Source: Endozoicomonas sp. 4G (lineage in GTDB: Bacteria > Pseudomonadota > Gammaproteobacteria > Pseudomonadales > Endozoicomonadaceae). From it: 64,000 nucleotides of DNA. Location of the stretch: NCBI RefSeq assembly GCF_023822025.1, contig NZ_CP082909.1:5686001-5750000 (forward strand), in the 5' to 3' direction. The position numbers and the translations under genes are program-made. The notes beneath the pieces were generated by a model. That model ran no database searches. It saw nothing but the letters and a program-made list of their open reading frames with translations, and was not told the DNA's origin. Positions 1 through 8,602 of the stretch are shown piece after piece; the stretch's first letter is position 1; each line of letters begins with the position of its first letter.

Positions 1-154
1 GGCTCACGATCGACACGTCTTTCCCCGCCGTCGCATCAGGCAGCGTCATTGCGTTGCATGATGCACCTGCAATGCTTCGAGCCCGTGAGTACAGAGCCTG
101 TAACAGGAATACAGCAGCGATTAACCAGATCGTGTAATGTTTCAACTTCATCAT
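1..154 (-). CDS. 5' end of a gene with N-terminal signal peptide, cut by window edge
   Basis: An open frame on the minus strand starts at tandem ATGs (154 and 151) and stays open to the left edge. Its first residues, MMKLKHYTIWLIAAVFLLQ, have a basic start and then about 14 hydrophobic residues, as in a signal peptide or membrane anchor. A GAGGG lies about 9-13 bases upstream of the first ATG. Only 51 residues are visible and I do not recognise the family. A chance open frame is possible, but the hydrophobic N-terminus supports a real secreted or membrane protein. It would be divergent from the gene at 515. Confidence 0.4.
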   Translation of the reverse strand, partial: MMKLKHYTIWLIAAVFLLQALYSRARSIAGASCNAMTLPDATAGKDVSIVS

Positions 155-395
155 GCTCAGGACCCTCAGGAGAAGGTATCAGGTTACAGAGCCAGTAGCA
201 GGGACAGGCCGGTTATGACTCTCAAAGCCCAAGCGATCGTGGTTTCACTCTCTGATGAAGCGGAGAGAGCACAGCAGGTACTGGGCAAGGAGTCGTCAAT
301 GGTTCAGCGACAGCATAGGCAGAGTGACAATCGTGACAAGCAAATCGTGACAAGCGATCAGAAAACTGCATTTCAGGATGGCACAAAATCAGGAA

Positions 396-442
396 AATAC
401 CAGTCGAATACCAGTCGAATACCAGTCGAATACCAGTCGAAT
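396..442. repeat. 11-bp tandem repeat, four copies
   Basis: The unit AATACCAGTCG occurs four times in perfect tandem (396-439), followed by AAT. It lies in the non-coding stretch 155-514 between two divergent genes, about 75 bases upstream of the start at 515. There are no spacers, so it is a slippage-type minisatellite and not a CRISPR. I see nothing else recognisable in 155-514. Confidence 0.85.
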
Positions 443-514
443 TTAAGGTTCTTTTTAGGTGGTCATAATGTCATCCCTGATCTACGCTGTAATTCAGTTT
501 TTTTCGGGGTGGTC

Positions 515-844
515 ATGGAAAAGTCGTTATTCTCAGAGCTAAAGCGTATTGGCATTGATGAAGAGCTGGCCAGCAAAGTCAGTGCTTCCCTTGATCCTGA
601 ACACAATGCCAGTAAAAAAGATATCCTGATTATGCAGGAAGCCATCATGCAGATTCAGTTACAGGGTGAGCGCAATTATCAGTCACTGAGTTCGGATATC
701 GCTACCCTGCGTACGGAGCTGCATAAAGAAATAGCCGATGTGCGCACTGAAATGGGCTCTTCCAACCGACAATACATCATTACCTTTCTCGGCCTGATTA
801 CCACCATTGTCAGCGTCTTTGTGATCAACTGGCACTTCCATTAG
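515..844 (+). CDS. small coiled-coil protein with C-terminal membrane segment
   Basis: This encodes 109 residues. The frame is open further upstream, but I start at ATG 515 because it follows a G-rich stretch (CGGGGTGG) and because a paralogue at 15056 begins at the equivalent residue. The N-terminal ~45 residues (ELKRIGIDEELASKVSASLD...) are almost identical in the two proteins. The middle is a predicted coiled coil (repeated LRTEL/VRTEM heptads). The end, about residues 85-106, is one hydrophobic segment preceded by NRQY. The arrangement is that of small tail-anchored coiled-coil proteins. Function unknown; membrane anchoring is inferred from sequence only. Confidence 0.7.
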   Translation: MEKSLFSELKRIGIDEELASKVSASLDPEHNASKKDILIMQEAIMQIQLQGERNYQSLSSDIATLRTELHKEIADVRTEMGSSNRQYIITFLGLITTIVSVFVINWHFH

Positions 845-957
845 GATTTAGCCCTGACCATGGAAGGAACTAATTGTTGGATAAAAAGTCAAATTCACAT
901 TCGATCAGGTTCGTCTTAATCGGATTGCTGTAACAGGGATCGTTGCGAGGGCTAAAA

Positions 958-3900
958 ATGGATCCGCTTCCTATTAAAACAACAGAACACCAACCTTTTG
1001 CTGGCTGTACCCGTTCACCTGACAATAGTGAGACAGGCGTCGCTTTTGCCACTAGGACAGTGAGTACACGTGAAGAGCCTATGCTCCCCGGTGCTGCTCC
1101 TGAAAAGTGGGATCAGGCCACCCCTATTGACGGACATAAACGTAAAGTAACCGTTGCTGATATTACTTCACAAATCAGCGCGACAACACTGGCAACGCCG
1201 ACCAGTGAACCGGTAAAAAAGTGTCCGAAAACAACTAACACAAACACTGAATCCACCCATTTTCCGATCATTGATCCATCGTTGATCGAATCTACCCAGG
1301 TAGCGAAAACGGCCTTGCTTCAGCCTTATCGCCCATCACACATCTCACCGCCTGCCGGGTGCATTGCTCGCGAAGTTCATGGTCTCCAGCACAGTTGTCG
1401 GGCGGCAATCTGGGCAGTCGCCCTGTTGCAACAGCGTAGACTGCACGGCGACCGCAGGGCGCTGGAATTTCCCGACCAAATGATACCGCTGCTGATCAAA
1501 GTCTGCCTGTTTCACGATACGGGCCGTGAAGGCGATGGGAACGATACGAAGGATTGGGAGCGGGCCAGTGCCGACAACCTGATGGAACACCTGCGCAACT
1601 CAGGCATAGATCAGTCCCTGGCCTGGCAGTGTGGTGAAGCCATTTTCCACAAGGATAATCCGAAGGGCTGTTGGAATCTGCCAGCGGAGATACAGACTCT
1701 GCGCAGCCTGCTCCATGATGCCGATACGCTGGAGGTTATGCGGGTCAGAGACTGCTTTTACATGGATCGGCTGGAGTGCTTTGTTGCCAGTCAGGATGAT
1801 CTCCAGAGAAAACATTGGCGCACGCTGGCTCAGGAAGTCTGCCAGGTGATTGGCAGGCAGGGTGACCTCTGGTACCGGACCAGGTTGCAGGACAGTGAAA
1901 CAAGCGGCAACTATTTCTTCAGAATCGGTGACCACAGCCTGTGTAAAAACACTAAAAAGCAGTGGGAGCACCATCCTTCTCCCTTCAGTTATGAGCTGTT
2001 TAGCATAGGTGAGCAGTCCAGTGTTGTCCGGGAGTTGATTGCACCTTATGCCGGACAGCTGGCAGAACCACCGACATCGTCTTTCTCTCTGGCAAAACTG
2101 ATCCTGGACAATGCTGCTATGAAAAATGCTGCTATGAAAAGTACTGCCATGGAAGAATGCCAGAGCAGCACCTGGCCAGCAGGGCTTTACAACGACCCCA
2201 TTAGCCAACAGGTTTATTCCATCAAACCGGCGAGCTGTGAGCTCAGTGCCCGCAACCAGCTACTGATGGCTAATCTTGCCGGGCTGCTGGGCATTACCGT
2301 ACCTCAGAGTTTTGTCCATGAAGAGCAGGGGCATTTTTATGTGGTCAGTCCTGTTCCCGAACAATGGCAGGGTAAGCTCAAAGGCGGGGAGGCGACGCTG
2401 CGCTCTTTGTCTCCAGAGCAGTGGGCCCGGTTATTGCTGATTAATGTGATTGTTGGTAACGAAAATATGGTGAACAGTGCCTGGGAAGGCATTGAACTAA
2501 CTCCGGAAGGGGAGCCGGTTATGTTCCACTGGGATTATGCCGGGATGGCGACCCGTTACCCGTGCCCAGAGAAACCAGAGCCTGACCCCAAAGCGGATGA
2601 CTTTTCCTCCATGCCGGTGCTGCTGCAAAAACTTCGGGATCCTAAGGCTCCGCCCATGAACTCGTTACCGATCTATAACCCTTGCGTCGATATCCTTGCG
2701 CCATTAGAGGATGACTTACTGGGCGAGACCCTGAAAGATATCTTGCGTCAGGTTGACTGGCAGGCGCTGGACCAGCTGATCGAACACAGCGGTTTTCTGC
2801 CCGGTGACCGCAGCTGGTTACGACAAACCATTCACGATCGCATTGCCTGGCTGACCACCCGCTTTCCCAACAGTCTGGAAGCGGGTGAGCGGGTATCCAT
2901 GGCGGAATATAAGTCGATCGAGGCATCGGGTATCCGCGGCGGTTGGCTGCCGGTCAAAGGGCAGGATATTCAGGGCAGGCAGATCGGAATCAGCCAGTTA
3001 CTGGATGCCAATGGCCAGCCTATTACCCGGATGTTCCTCAAGCTGTCCCGGGAAGCGGGCAAGAAACTGGCTGATAACCTGGCTCTGGAGCAGGGATTGC
3101 ACCGTCTGGCGCACCGGGTTCAATATACCAACTTTGCCCTGAATGATCCTGAACATGCCCTGGAACACCGTTACCGCGACTGGCGCAGTGACCTGACCAG
3201 CCTGGCCAATGATTGTAAGGGCATGGCCGAGCAGTTAGCTGAAGATAAAACACGATGGCACGAAAAGGATCACGCCACCCTTAATGATACCGTGATGATT
3301 CTGCAAGACATTGCTAACAAGTGCCGGGCGTCGTTAATCTCCGACGTGCCGTATATTGCAAAGCTGCCAGCCATTAAAACGCCACTGCCCGCCCCTGTCT
3401 TTCCTGCACGAGTCAGTTCAAGAACCGGCGAAGAGGTTGAAGTGAAAATAGAACTGGCTGAATTCAGCCATGGTTTTGCCAAACTGACTGGCCAGAGCGT
3501 TGGTTATTTAAGTCCGGAACAACTGAAGGAAGCCCGGTTGACCACCTCACCGGTTCGGGCTGTTGTGCTTGAATCGACTGTCTGCGAAGGCGGCAGTATT
3601 CTGTTTTCTCCTCCGAACCTGCCTGAAGCCATTTGTTTTGAAAATCAACTGACCCTCACCTTTCCGGGACACAGTAAAACGGTGGTTGAAGCCTTGTTCA
3701 GGGAGCTGGCAGAGTTGGGCATTGACGGGGAAAGGCCGGATACCAACGATCTGGAGGAGATATGGCTGGATGCCCTGGCCGACTACCACGGCTGCCTTGG
3801 TGATATGAACCGTACCGTGGCAGCGGCTATCAATACTCCGGACAACAGCCGCAAACAAGCGTTTCTTAAACGGTTGCTGAATCTCAGTGATGAAGAACTG

Positions 3901-5946
3901 AAGTGGGATAGGCATTCTCTGATTCGCGCAGGACGTTGGGTGCAATTCCGTCCGGGGTTTCCCTATAGCATTTCGGCAAACCCCGCCAGGGAATTCTGCC
4001 TCGGGCACAATTTAAACTTTTATGCAAAGCAGGAACAGAACAGTCAACTGTTCTGGATCAGCCTGGAAAATGAAGGTGCCCTGGACTCTTTTGAACGGCG
4101 TGGTCAGATTGGGATAGGTCCTAATCCTGTCAGTGCGCAGGATGTGGCAGACAGGATGCGACGCGACGCAGAATACACATTTTTCCGAGTCATGGAGGGG
4201 CTGAAGGATAATTCCAGGTACAGAGCGGGTGGGGCCATGTCTTTGGTCCTGACTTCTGAAACACTGGGCCGAATGGATGGACAAATTTATAGAAATGAAG
4301 GGCAATATGAGAATGAATTCTCAGGTTTGGAGGCCTTTGCACGTAATGAGAAAATTATTACGTGGTCACTCTACGATTATCGACAGATTGAAGACACTGC
4401 GTCACAAGAGACCCGTTTTTCCAATCCTGTGTCCTTGATTGACGAGTTGGACAAACTTGAGATGAGTTCCCTCGAAGGACAACGGCAATTGTTGGGTACA
4501 CTGAAGAAGCGTTTTAGTCACTGGCCCGACGGACGCCCGCTGGAACAGCTTTTTCGGGAATCCTGGTCAATCTTCTACTACGAGTTAATCTCTAAAGACA
4601 GCGAGTATCACGAAAGCATCAAAGCGCTTGTCAAGTGTTGTGGCGAAGAGCAAATACAGTTGCTGTTTGAGCAAAACCCGCAACTGTTGGAGTGCAAGCT
4701 GGATTCCCTGGATGGTCTTACGCTAAATAAAAAGTGCTGTATAAAAGAGATTAATTTCAGCCGCTGTTCAATGGAGGGGACAGTACTGCAGGCTAATTTT
4801 AGCGAATGTCAATTTAATACAGAGCGGTTAAACAGAGCCATTGTTGACGATAGCTATTTCAACCAATGTTATTTTGAAGGTGAGCGGTTTTCATCATCGG
4901 TATTAGACAATGTTCGTTTTTACAATCCTGGTGAGGACGGCCAGGTATTTAAAAATACACCCCAGCTTTCCCGAATCCTATATCGGTCGTGTGTTAATCA
5001 GAACAATAAGTTCAATCTGGAGCAATGGCTGGATGTGATGGGGAAAAGTAATTGTCTATGCTCCGACTCAACACCGCTGGATGATTTAAGCAGGGACATT
5101 CTGTCCCAACATATTGATGAAATTAAACGCACTTATCCAAAGCAGCTTTGTGTTATTATTTATAATCTTTTTTCCATTCAATTTAAAAATACTGCCAATG
5201 CAATAAGTTTTGTTGAAAATAACAAGGAATTCTATGATGGCAAAATAAAAGATCTTAAAGAGGTGTATTTTGAGTTCAGAAGCATCTTCCTGAAAAAAGG
5301 ATGTTATGAGAGCATTGATCGAAGTCCATTGGATCAACAATTATGTTCCCTCAAACACTTCAAATACAATGATTTTTCCCGGGAAGCAGTTTTGGCATTG
5401 ATCTTAAATGTTATCAACCTTATTTTGTTCCCTGAATCCAATGATAAATACATAGACTTTGGCGACATTGCCAACATTGCCAACATTGCCAACATTGCCA
5501 ACATTGCCAACAGCGCCGATGAGCATGACGATTGCTTGAAAGATATTCCTGAGGTCAGTAGCGAAAGTGCAGAAAATAACTCAATGTCTTCCCTGAAAAC
5601 AGATGGCCTGCCTCTGGCTACAATGAAAAAGTGCAAAGCTTCTTTTTGTAAATCGCACCTTAGAGAGTGCCGGGAATATTTTCATCAACTCTGGGAAGAA
5701 TGCCCGGAAAAGAGTAAATTAACGATAGCCAAGCACTGTTTGCGTCATCAAAACATTGTCGTTAGCCCCTTAACAACCAGGAAATTTTCAGAGTTATTGT
5801 CTAAAGGTCAAGACGAGCAATATTGGCTGGAAATCTATCTCGATAACATGGATAAACATACAGAAAATGAGGATGAGTGGCACCGCTTGATTCCGAAGTG
5901 TTTAGGAAAGTGGGCCGCCAGAAACATCGAATTTTATAGAGTTTGA
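958..5946 (+). CDS. giant putative effector: SidE-type phosphodiesterase-like, kinase-like and pentapeptide-like regions
   Basis: This encodes 1662 residues. I take ATG 958, preceded by GCGAGG, over an in-frame TTG at 943. Around residues 141-231 there is an HG-x2-H motif, then FHDTGREGDG (His186-Asp187), then FHKDN (His231). This resembles the metal-independent phosphodiesterase domain of Legionella SidE proteins, which in that family processes ADP-ribosylated ubiquitin. Residues ~496-530 (GNENMVNS ... HWDYAG) recall the catalytic and metal-binding loops of HipA/PI-kinase-like folds. Residues ~1252-1325 look like degenerate pentapeptide repeats, and near 1505 there is an IAN tripeptide run. 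No signal peptide is visible, which fits a type III/IV secreted effector. No secretion genes lie nearby. Domain calls are by eye. Confidence 0.6.
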   Translation: MDPLPIKTTEHQPFAGCTRSPDNSETGVAFATRTVSTREEPMLPGAAPEKWDQATPIDGHKRKVTVADITSQISATTLATPTSEPVKKCPKTTNTNTESTHFPIIDPSLIESTQVAKTALLQPYRPSHISPPAGCIAREVHGLQHSCRAAIWAVALLQQRRLHGDRRALEFPDQMIPLLIKVCLFHDTGREGDGNDTKDWERASADNLMEHLRNSGIDQSLAWQCGEAIFHKDNPKGCWNLPAEIQTLRSLLHDADTLEVMRVRDCFYMDRLECFVASQDDLQRKHWRTLAQEVCQVIGRQGDLWYRTRLQDSETSGNYFFRIGDHSLCKNTKKQWEHHPSPFSYELFSIGEQSSVVRELIAPYAGQLAEPPTSSFSLAKLILDNAAMKNAAMKSTAMEECQSSTWPAGLYNDPISQQVYSIKPASCELSARNQLLMANLAGLLGITVPQSFVHEEQGHFYVVSPVPEQWQGKLKGGEATLRSLSPEQWARLLLINVIVGNENMVNSAWEGIELTPEGEPVMFHWDYAGMATRYPCPEKPEPDPKADDFSSMPVLLQKLRDPKAPPMNSLPIYNPCVDILAPLEDDLLGETLKDILRQVDWQALDQLIEHSGFLPGDRSWLRQTIHDRIAWLTTRFPNSLEAGERVSMAEYKSIEASGIRGGWLPVKGQDIQGRQIGISQLLDANGQPITRMFLKLSREAGKKLADNLALEQGLHRLAHRVQYTNFALNDPEHALEHRYRDWRSDLTSLANDCKGMAEQLAEDKTRWHEKDHATLNDTVMILQDIANKCRASLISDVPYIAKLPAIKTPLPAPVFPARVSSRTGEEVEVKIELAEFSHGFAKLTGQSVGYLSPEQLKEARLTTSPVRAVVLESTVCEGGSILFSPPNLPEAICFENQLTLTFPGHSKTVVEALFRELAELGIDGERPDTNDLEEIWLDALADYHGCLGDMNRTVAAAINTPDNSRKQAFLKRLLNLSDEELKWDRHSLIRAGRWVQFRPGFPYSISANPAREFCLGHNLNFYAKQEQNSQLFWISLENEGALDSFERRGQIGIGPNPVSAQDVADRMRRDAEYTFFRVMEGLKDNSRYRAGGAMSLVLTSETLGRMDGQIYRNEGQYENEFSGLEAFARNEKIITWSLYDYRQIEDTASQETRFSNPVSLIDELDKLEMSSLEGQRQLLGTLKKRFSHWPDGRPLEQLFRESWSIFYYELISKDSEYHESIKALVKCCGEEQIQLLFEQNPQLLECKLDSLDGLTLNKKCCIKEINFSRCSMEGTVLQANFSECQFNTERLNRAIVDDSYFNQCYFEGERFSSSVLDNVRFYNPGEDGQVFKNTPQLSRILYRSCVNQNNKFNLEQWLDVMGKSNCLCSDSTPLDDLSRDILSQHIDEIKRTYPKQLCVIIYNLFSIQFKNTANAISFVENNKEFYDGKIKDLKEVYFEFRSIFLKKGCYESIDRSPLDQQLCSLKHFKYNDFSREAVLALILNVINLILFPESNDKYIDFGDIANIANIANIANIANSADEHDDCLKDIPEVSSESAENNSMSSLKTDGLPLATMKKCKASFCKSHLRECREYFHQLWEECPEKSKLTIAKHCLRHQNIVVSPLTTRKFSELLSKGQDEQYWLEIYLDNMDKHTENEDEWHRLIPKCLGKWAARNIEFYRV
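5465..5509 (+). repeat. 9-bp in-frame tandem repeat (five copies)
   Basis: Five perfect copies of ACATTGCCA lie inside the giant effector gene, encoding an IAN tripeptide run. Because the unit is a multiple of three, slippage would change protein length without breaking the frame. Confidence 0.9.
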
Positions 5947-6209
5947 ACGAAATTAAGGGCGCAATCCCGCTTCTTTAGAGGCGGGTCAAGCCCTTGCAAG
6001 GCGTTAGCCTTGCTGTGACAGTCGCTTCGTAGCCGGTCGATCATTTCTCAGTGAACACGGTTCTACGGTATTTAGTAACAAATACTAGATGTACGTTATT
6101 CCTAAATACACATGATCTACCCGATCTCCATTCGTACATAAAAACCTCATATTTGACAGATATTTCTAGCCAGACTAGCATGAAGCCATTCAATTCAACA
6201 GGTTATGTA
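5947..6209. other. non-coding left flank of TnpB element with an IS-type hairpin
   Basis: There is no convincing gene between the giant effector stop and the TnpB start. A hairpin at 5966-5985 (CCCGCTTC, TTTA, GAGGCGGG) has the same layout, including the TTTA loop, as the hairpin at the right end of this element (7603-7622). It is probably an IS200/IS605-type end or the scar of an older one. In-frame GTG/ATG codons at 6051 and 6180 could extend TnpB but lie in atypical sequence. Confidence 0.45.
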
Positions 6210-7630
6210 ATGCTTCAAGGTATCCGACTCAAAGCCAATCCAACAGATCAGCAAAAGTTGGTTCTGTCTCAGTGGATGGGTTGCGCTCGGTTTATCTGGA
6301 ATGCGAAATGTGATGAACATCGCTATTACAGCACTTACGCAAAAAAATACTGCCCCATAGGTGCGTATGCCCCTATTGACACAAAGGCAGCCCAATTCAA
6401 AAGCGAAGAGTTATCACCCTGGTTATCCGATTGTCCCAGTCAGATAATCAGAAACTCGGCTACCAACTGGTATAAGACCTACCAAAAACACATCAATGGC
6501 CAGTGCGGTAAGCCAAAGAAGAAGCCAAAATCCGACAAGGGCAGCATTTATCTCACCAATGAAGTGTTCCGGTTCGATATCTGTGAAGATGGTGTAACCC
6601 GTCTTTTCATTGGTACAAAGACCAATAATATTGGTTATTTGTCGTTTAAAACTCACCGTCCATTCAACGAACCAAAATCCATTTACATTAGGAAAGAGGC
6701 TGGTCAGTACTCTGTTTCTTTCTGTTATGACGATGGATCAGAAGAACCAGCAACAGAAAAAGAGCATTTGGAATACCTTAAAGGTGCTTCCAAAGAGTGG
6801 CTGGAAGAGCATGTTATCGGCGTGGACCGAGGTGTTGTTATACCTGTTCATACTGGTGTTAAGCCTTACGACTTTACAGAAAACCAGACAAAGAACATGG
6901 ATAAGCGCAAGCGATACCTGAAGAGGTTTCAGCGCCGTTTGTCTCGCCAAACCAAAGGCTCTAACCGTCGTCAGAAAACAAAGAACAGGATTAGCAGGCA
7001 GCACAAGAAAGTAGCCAACATTCGGCAAGACTTCTGCCACCAAACCAGCAGAAAAATGGTCGATAGCAAGGCCAAGGTCATTGTTTTCGAGGATCTGAAA
7101 ACCTCAAAAATGACTCGCAGGCCAAAAGCAAAAAAAGATCAAAATGGAAAGTTCATCTCCAACAAGGCGAAACAAAAAGCCGGACTGAACAAGGCCATTC
7201 TCAACGTAGGATGGCACTTCTTGGAAACCTACACCCGATATAAAGCAGCAAGAGCAGGCAAAGCAGTCTTCAAAGTGCCTGCACCCTTTACGAGTCAAGA
7301 GTGTGCTGATTGCGGTCACACTCACCCCGACAACCGCAAGACACAAGAACTGTTTCTTTGCGGTCAATGTGGACACTTTGACAACGCTGACAGAAACGCC
7401 AGCATCGTAATCAAGAAACGAGCAATTAAGTTTTTCATGGACTCTGGAACGGAGTTGGTTGGCAAAGGAATTCCTGTGCTGACTAAAGGACGTGGAGCGA
7501 ACCGTAAGTCGGGAAAGGGCAAGCCCTCTTCCGCAGCTCGCAGTGAAACGTCAAAAAAGAAAAGAACGGTAACTACTCCGGTAGCTTGCTTAGTATTGGA
7601 AGCTCGCTCCTTTAGGGGCGAGTAGTTCAC
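5966..7630 (+). mobile_element. IS200/IS605-family element carrying only tnpB (left boundary approximate)
   Basis: The element consists of a tnpB gene without the Y1 transposase tnpA. The right end is marked by an imperfect hairpin at 7603-7622 (CTCGCTCC, TTTA, GGGGCGAG) followed by TAGTTCAC. Immediately beyond it lies the tail of an unrelated coding frame (7631-7741), consistent with insertion into a gene. The left end cannot be fixed from sequence alone; the hairpin at 5966 may be that end or an older scar. No target duplication is expected for this family. Confidence 0.6.
6210..7625 (+). CDS. tnpB: RNA-guided endonuclease TnpB (IS200/IS605 OrfB)
   Basis: This encodes 471 residues from ATG 6210 (MLQGIRLKANPTDQQK), the usual TnpB N-terminus; frames upstream are open but unlike the family. 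The RuvC-like triad is visible as Asp206 (GVDRG), Glu294 (FEDLK) and Asp394 (NADRNAS). Between the last two is a four-cysteine zinc motif (CADCGH ... CGQCG). In characterised members TnpB cuts DNA next to a short target motif, guided by an RNA from the element's right end, and helps retain the element. The protein has a long basic C-terminal tail of about 70 residues after the zinc/RuvC end. All catalytic positions are intact, so it may be active. Confidence 0.9.
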   Translation: MLQGIRLKANPTDQQKLVLSQWMGCARFIWNAKCDEHRYYSTYAKKYCPIGAYAPIDTKAAQFKSEELSPWLSDCPSQIIRNSATNWYKTYQKHINGQCGKPKKKPKSDKGSIYLTNEVFRFDICEDGVTRLFIGTKTNNIGYLSFKTHRPFNEPKSIYIRKEAGQYSVSFCYDDGSEEPATEKEHLEYLKGASKEWLEEHVIGVDRGVVIPVHTGVKPYDFTENQTKNMDKRKRYLKRFQRRLSRQTKGSNRRQKTKNRISRQHKKVANIRQDFCHQTSRKMVDSKAKVIVFEDLKTSKMTRRPKAKKDQNGKFISNKAKQKAGLNKAILNVGWHFLETYTRYKAARAGKAVFKVPAPFTSQECADCGHTHPDNRKTQELFLCGQCGHFDNADRNASIVIKKRAIKFFMDSGTELVGKGIPVLTKGRGANRKSGKGKPSSAARSETSKKKRTVTTPVACLVLEARSFRGE

Positions 7631-7741
7631 AAAAGGCAAATAGAAACAGAAAAACGGATGCTTCAAAACGAAATAATGATAGCCGAACAGAAAAAGTTCA
7701 ATTTAGAAGTCTTTAAGAAATTTTTAGACATGAATAAGTGA
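7631..7741 (+). pseudogene. 3' fragment of an interrupted coiled-coil gene
   Basis: Directly after the right end of the TnpB element an open frame of 36 codons runs to TGA 7741. It is rich in Lys, Glu and Gln in a heptad-like pattern (KRQIETEKRMLQ ... FKKFLDMNK) and has no start codon of its own near the junction. This is what the tail of a gene looks like after an IS has cut it. The matching 5' part is not visible left of the element, so it was probably lost. Confidence 0.45.
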
Positions 7742-7744
7742 CTT

Positions 7745-7812
7745 GCTCCCATGCTCCAGCATGGGAGCGTGACGCACTACCGGTATGCGTTCCCACGCAG
7801 AGCGTGGGAACG
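7745..7812. repeat. paired perfect palindromes, MITE/REP-like
   Basis: There are two adjacent perfect hairpins: GCTCCCATGCT/AGCATGGGAGC (7745-7768) and CGTTCCCACGC/GCGTGGGAACG (7788-7812). A fragment of the same motif (CGTTCCCACGCTGGAGC) recurs at about 34015 in another intergenic gap, which points to a dispersed repeat. Placed at the 3' end of the haem operon it could also end transcription, although no T-run follows. Confidence 0.7.
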
Positions 7813-7828
7813 AGGGGGGTTGTATGCA

Positions 7829-8602
7829 CTAGTTATTAATCACCAAAGGACAGTTATGCACAGGATGCTGTGAAATCGTAACATCCACATCAAACACGGC
7901 TTGCACCGTTTCGGCAGTCAACACTTCATGGGGTGTTCCGTGGGCAGCCATACCCCCTTCTTTCAAAATCACCAGACGGTCTGAGTAACGGGCTGCCAGG
8001 TTAAGGTCGTGCAGAATGACCAGGACACCCACACCTTTTTCAGCCTGTCTGCGAGCCATTTTCAGCGTCAGTTGCTGGTGGGCCGGGTCCAGTGCTGAGG
8101 TGGGTTCGTCCAGCAGCAGGTAACGTTTGCCAAAATCCGACTCTTCCCAGATCTGGGCCAATACCCGGGCCATATGCACCCTTTGTCGTTCACCACCGGA
8201 AAGGGTGGTGTACTGACGATCTTTCAGGTACAGGCCATCGACCTCAGTCAGAGCGGCTTCAACGATAGCCAGGTTCTCTGTCCGGTCTGTCGAGCAGGGA
8301 ATGCGCCCCAGAATAACTACTTCTTCGACCGTGAAGGGAAAGCTCAGGGAGGAAGACTGAGGTAAAACGCCCAGCATCAAAGCCTGTTGTTGCAGTTTCC
8401 AGTCGCTTCTGTCGTTTAACAGTACGTTTCCTGACGAAGGCTTTTGCTCACCGCTGATGACTTTCATCAGGGTACTTTTACCCGCCCCGTTAGGGCCCAG
8501 TACCGTCACCACTTCGCCGGGAGCGACAGAGATGCTGACATCATCCAGCAGTATCTTTTCACCGATCTGCACTGTGGCATGTTCAACCTTGAGACAACTC
8601 AT
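7829..8602 (-). CDS. hmuV: haem ABC transporter ATP-binding protein HmuV
   Basis: This encodes 257 residues from ATG 8602, which overlaps the hmuU stop as TGATG; the upstream in-frame codons belong to hmuU. Walker A (GPNGAGKST), the signature LSGGERQR, Walker B (YLLLDEPTSALD) and the H-loop (ILHDLN) are all present. The protein is the cytoplasmic ATPase of the haem importer and works with the HmuU permease and HmuT binding protein encoded just upstream. It is the last gene of the tonB-exbB-exbD-hmuTUV string, whose overlaps imply one transcript, so iron control through the Fur-like site at 12524 is likely. Confidence 0.93.
   Translation of the reverse strand: MSCLKVEHATVQIGEKILLDDVSISVAPGEVVTVLGPNGAGKSTLMKVISGEQKPSSGNVLLNDRSDWKLQQQALMLGVLPQSSSLSFPFTVEEVVILGRIPCSTDRTENLAIVEAALTEVDGLYLKDRQYTTLSGGERQRVHMARVLAQIWEESDFGKRYLLLDEPTSALDPAHQQLTLKMARRQAEKGVGVLVILHDLNLAARYSDRLVILKEGGMAAHGTPHEVLTAETVQAVFDVDVTISQHPVHNCPLVINN

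Noticed and set aside
396-442. CRISPR-like array
   Set aside because: The 11-bp units are contiguous with no spacers and no cas genes are near.
137-514. N-terminal extension of the 515 gene
   Set aside because: It runs through the 11-bp minisatellite, has no counterpart in the paralogue at 15056, and ATG 515 has the better ribosome site.
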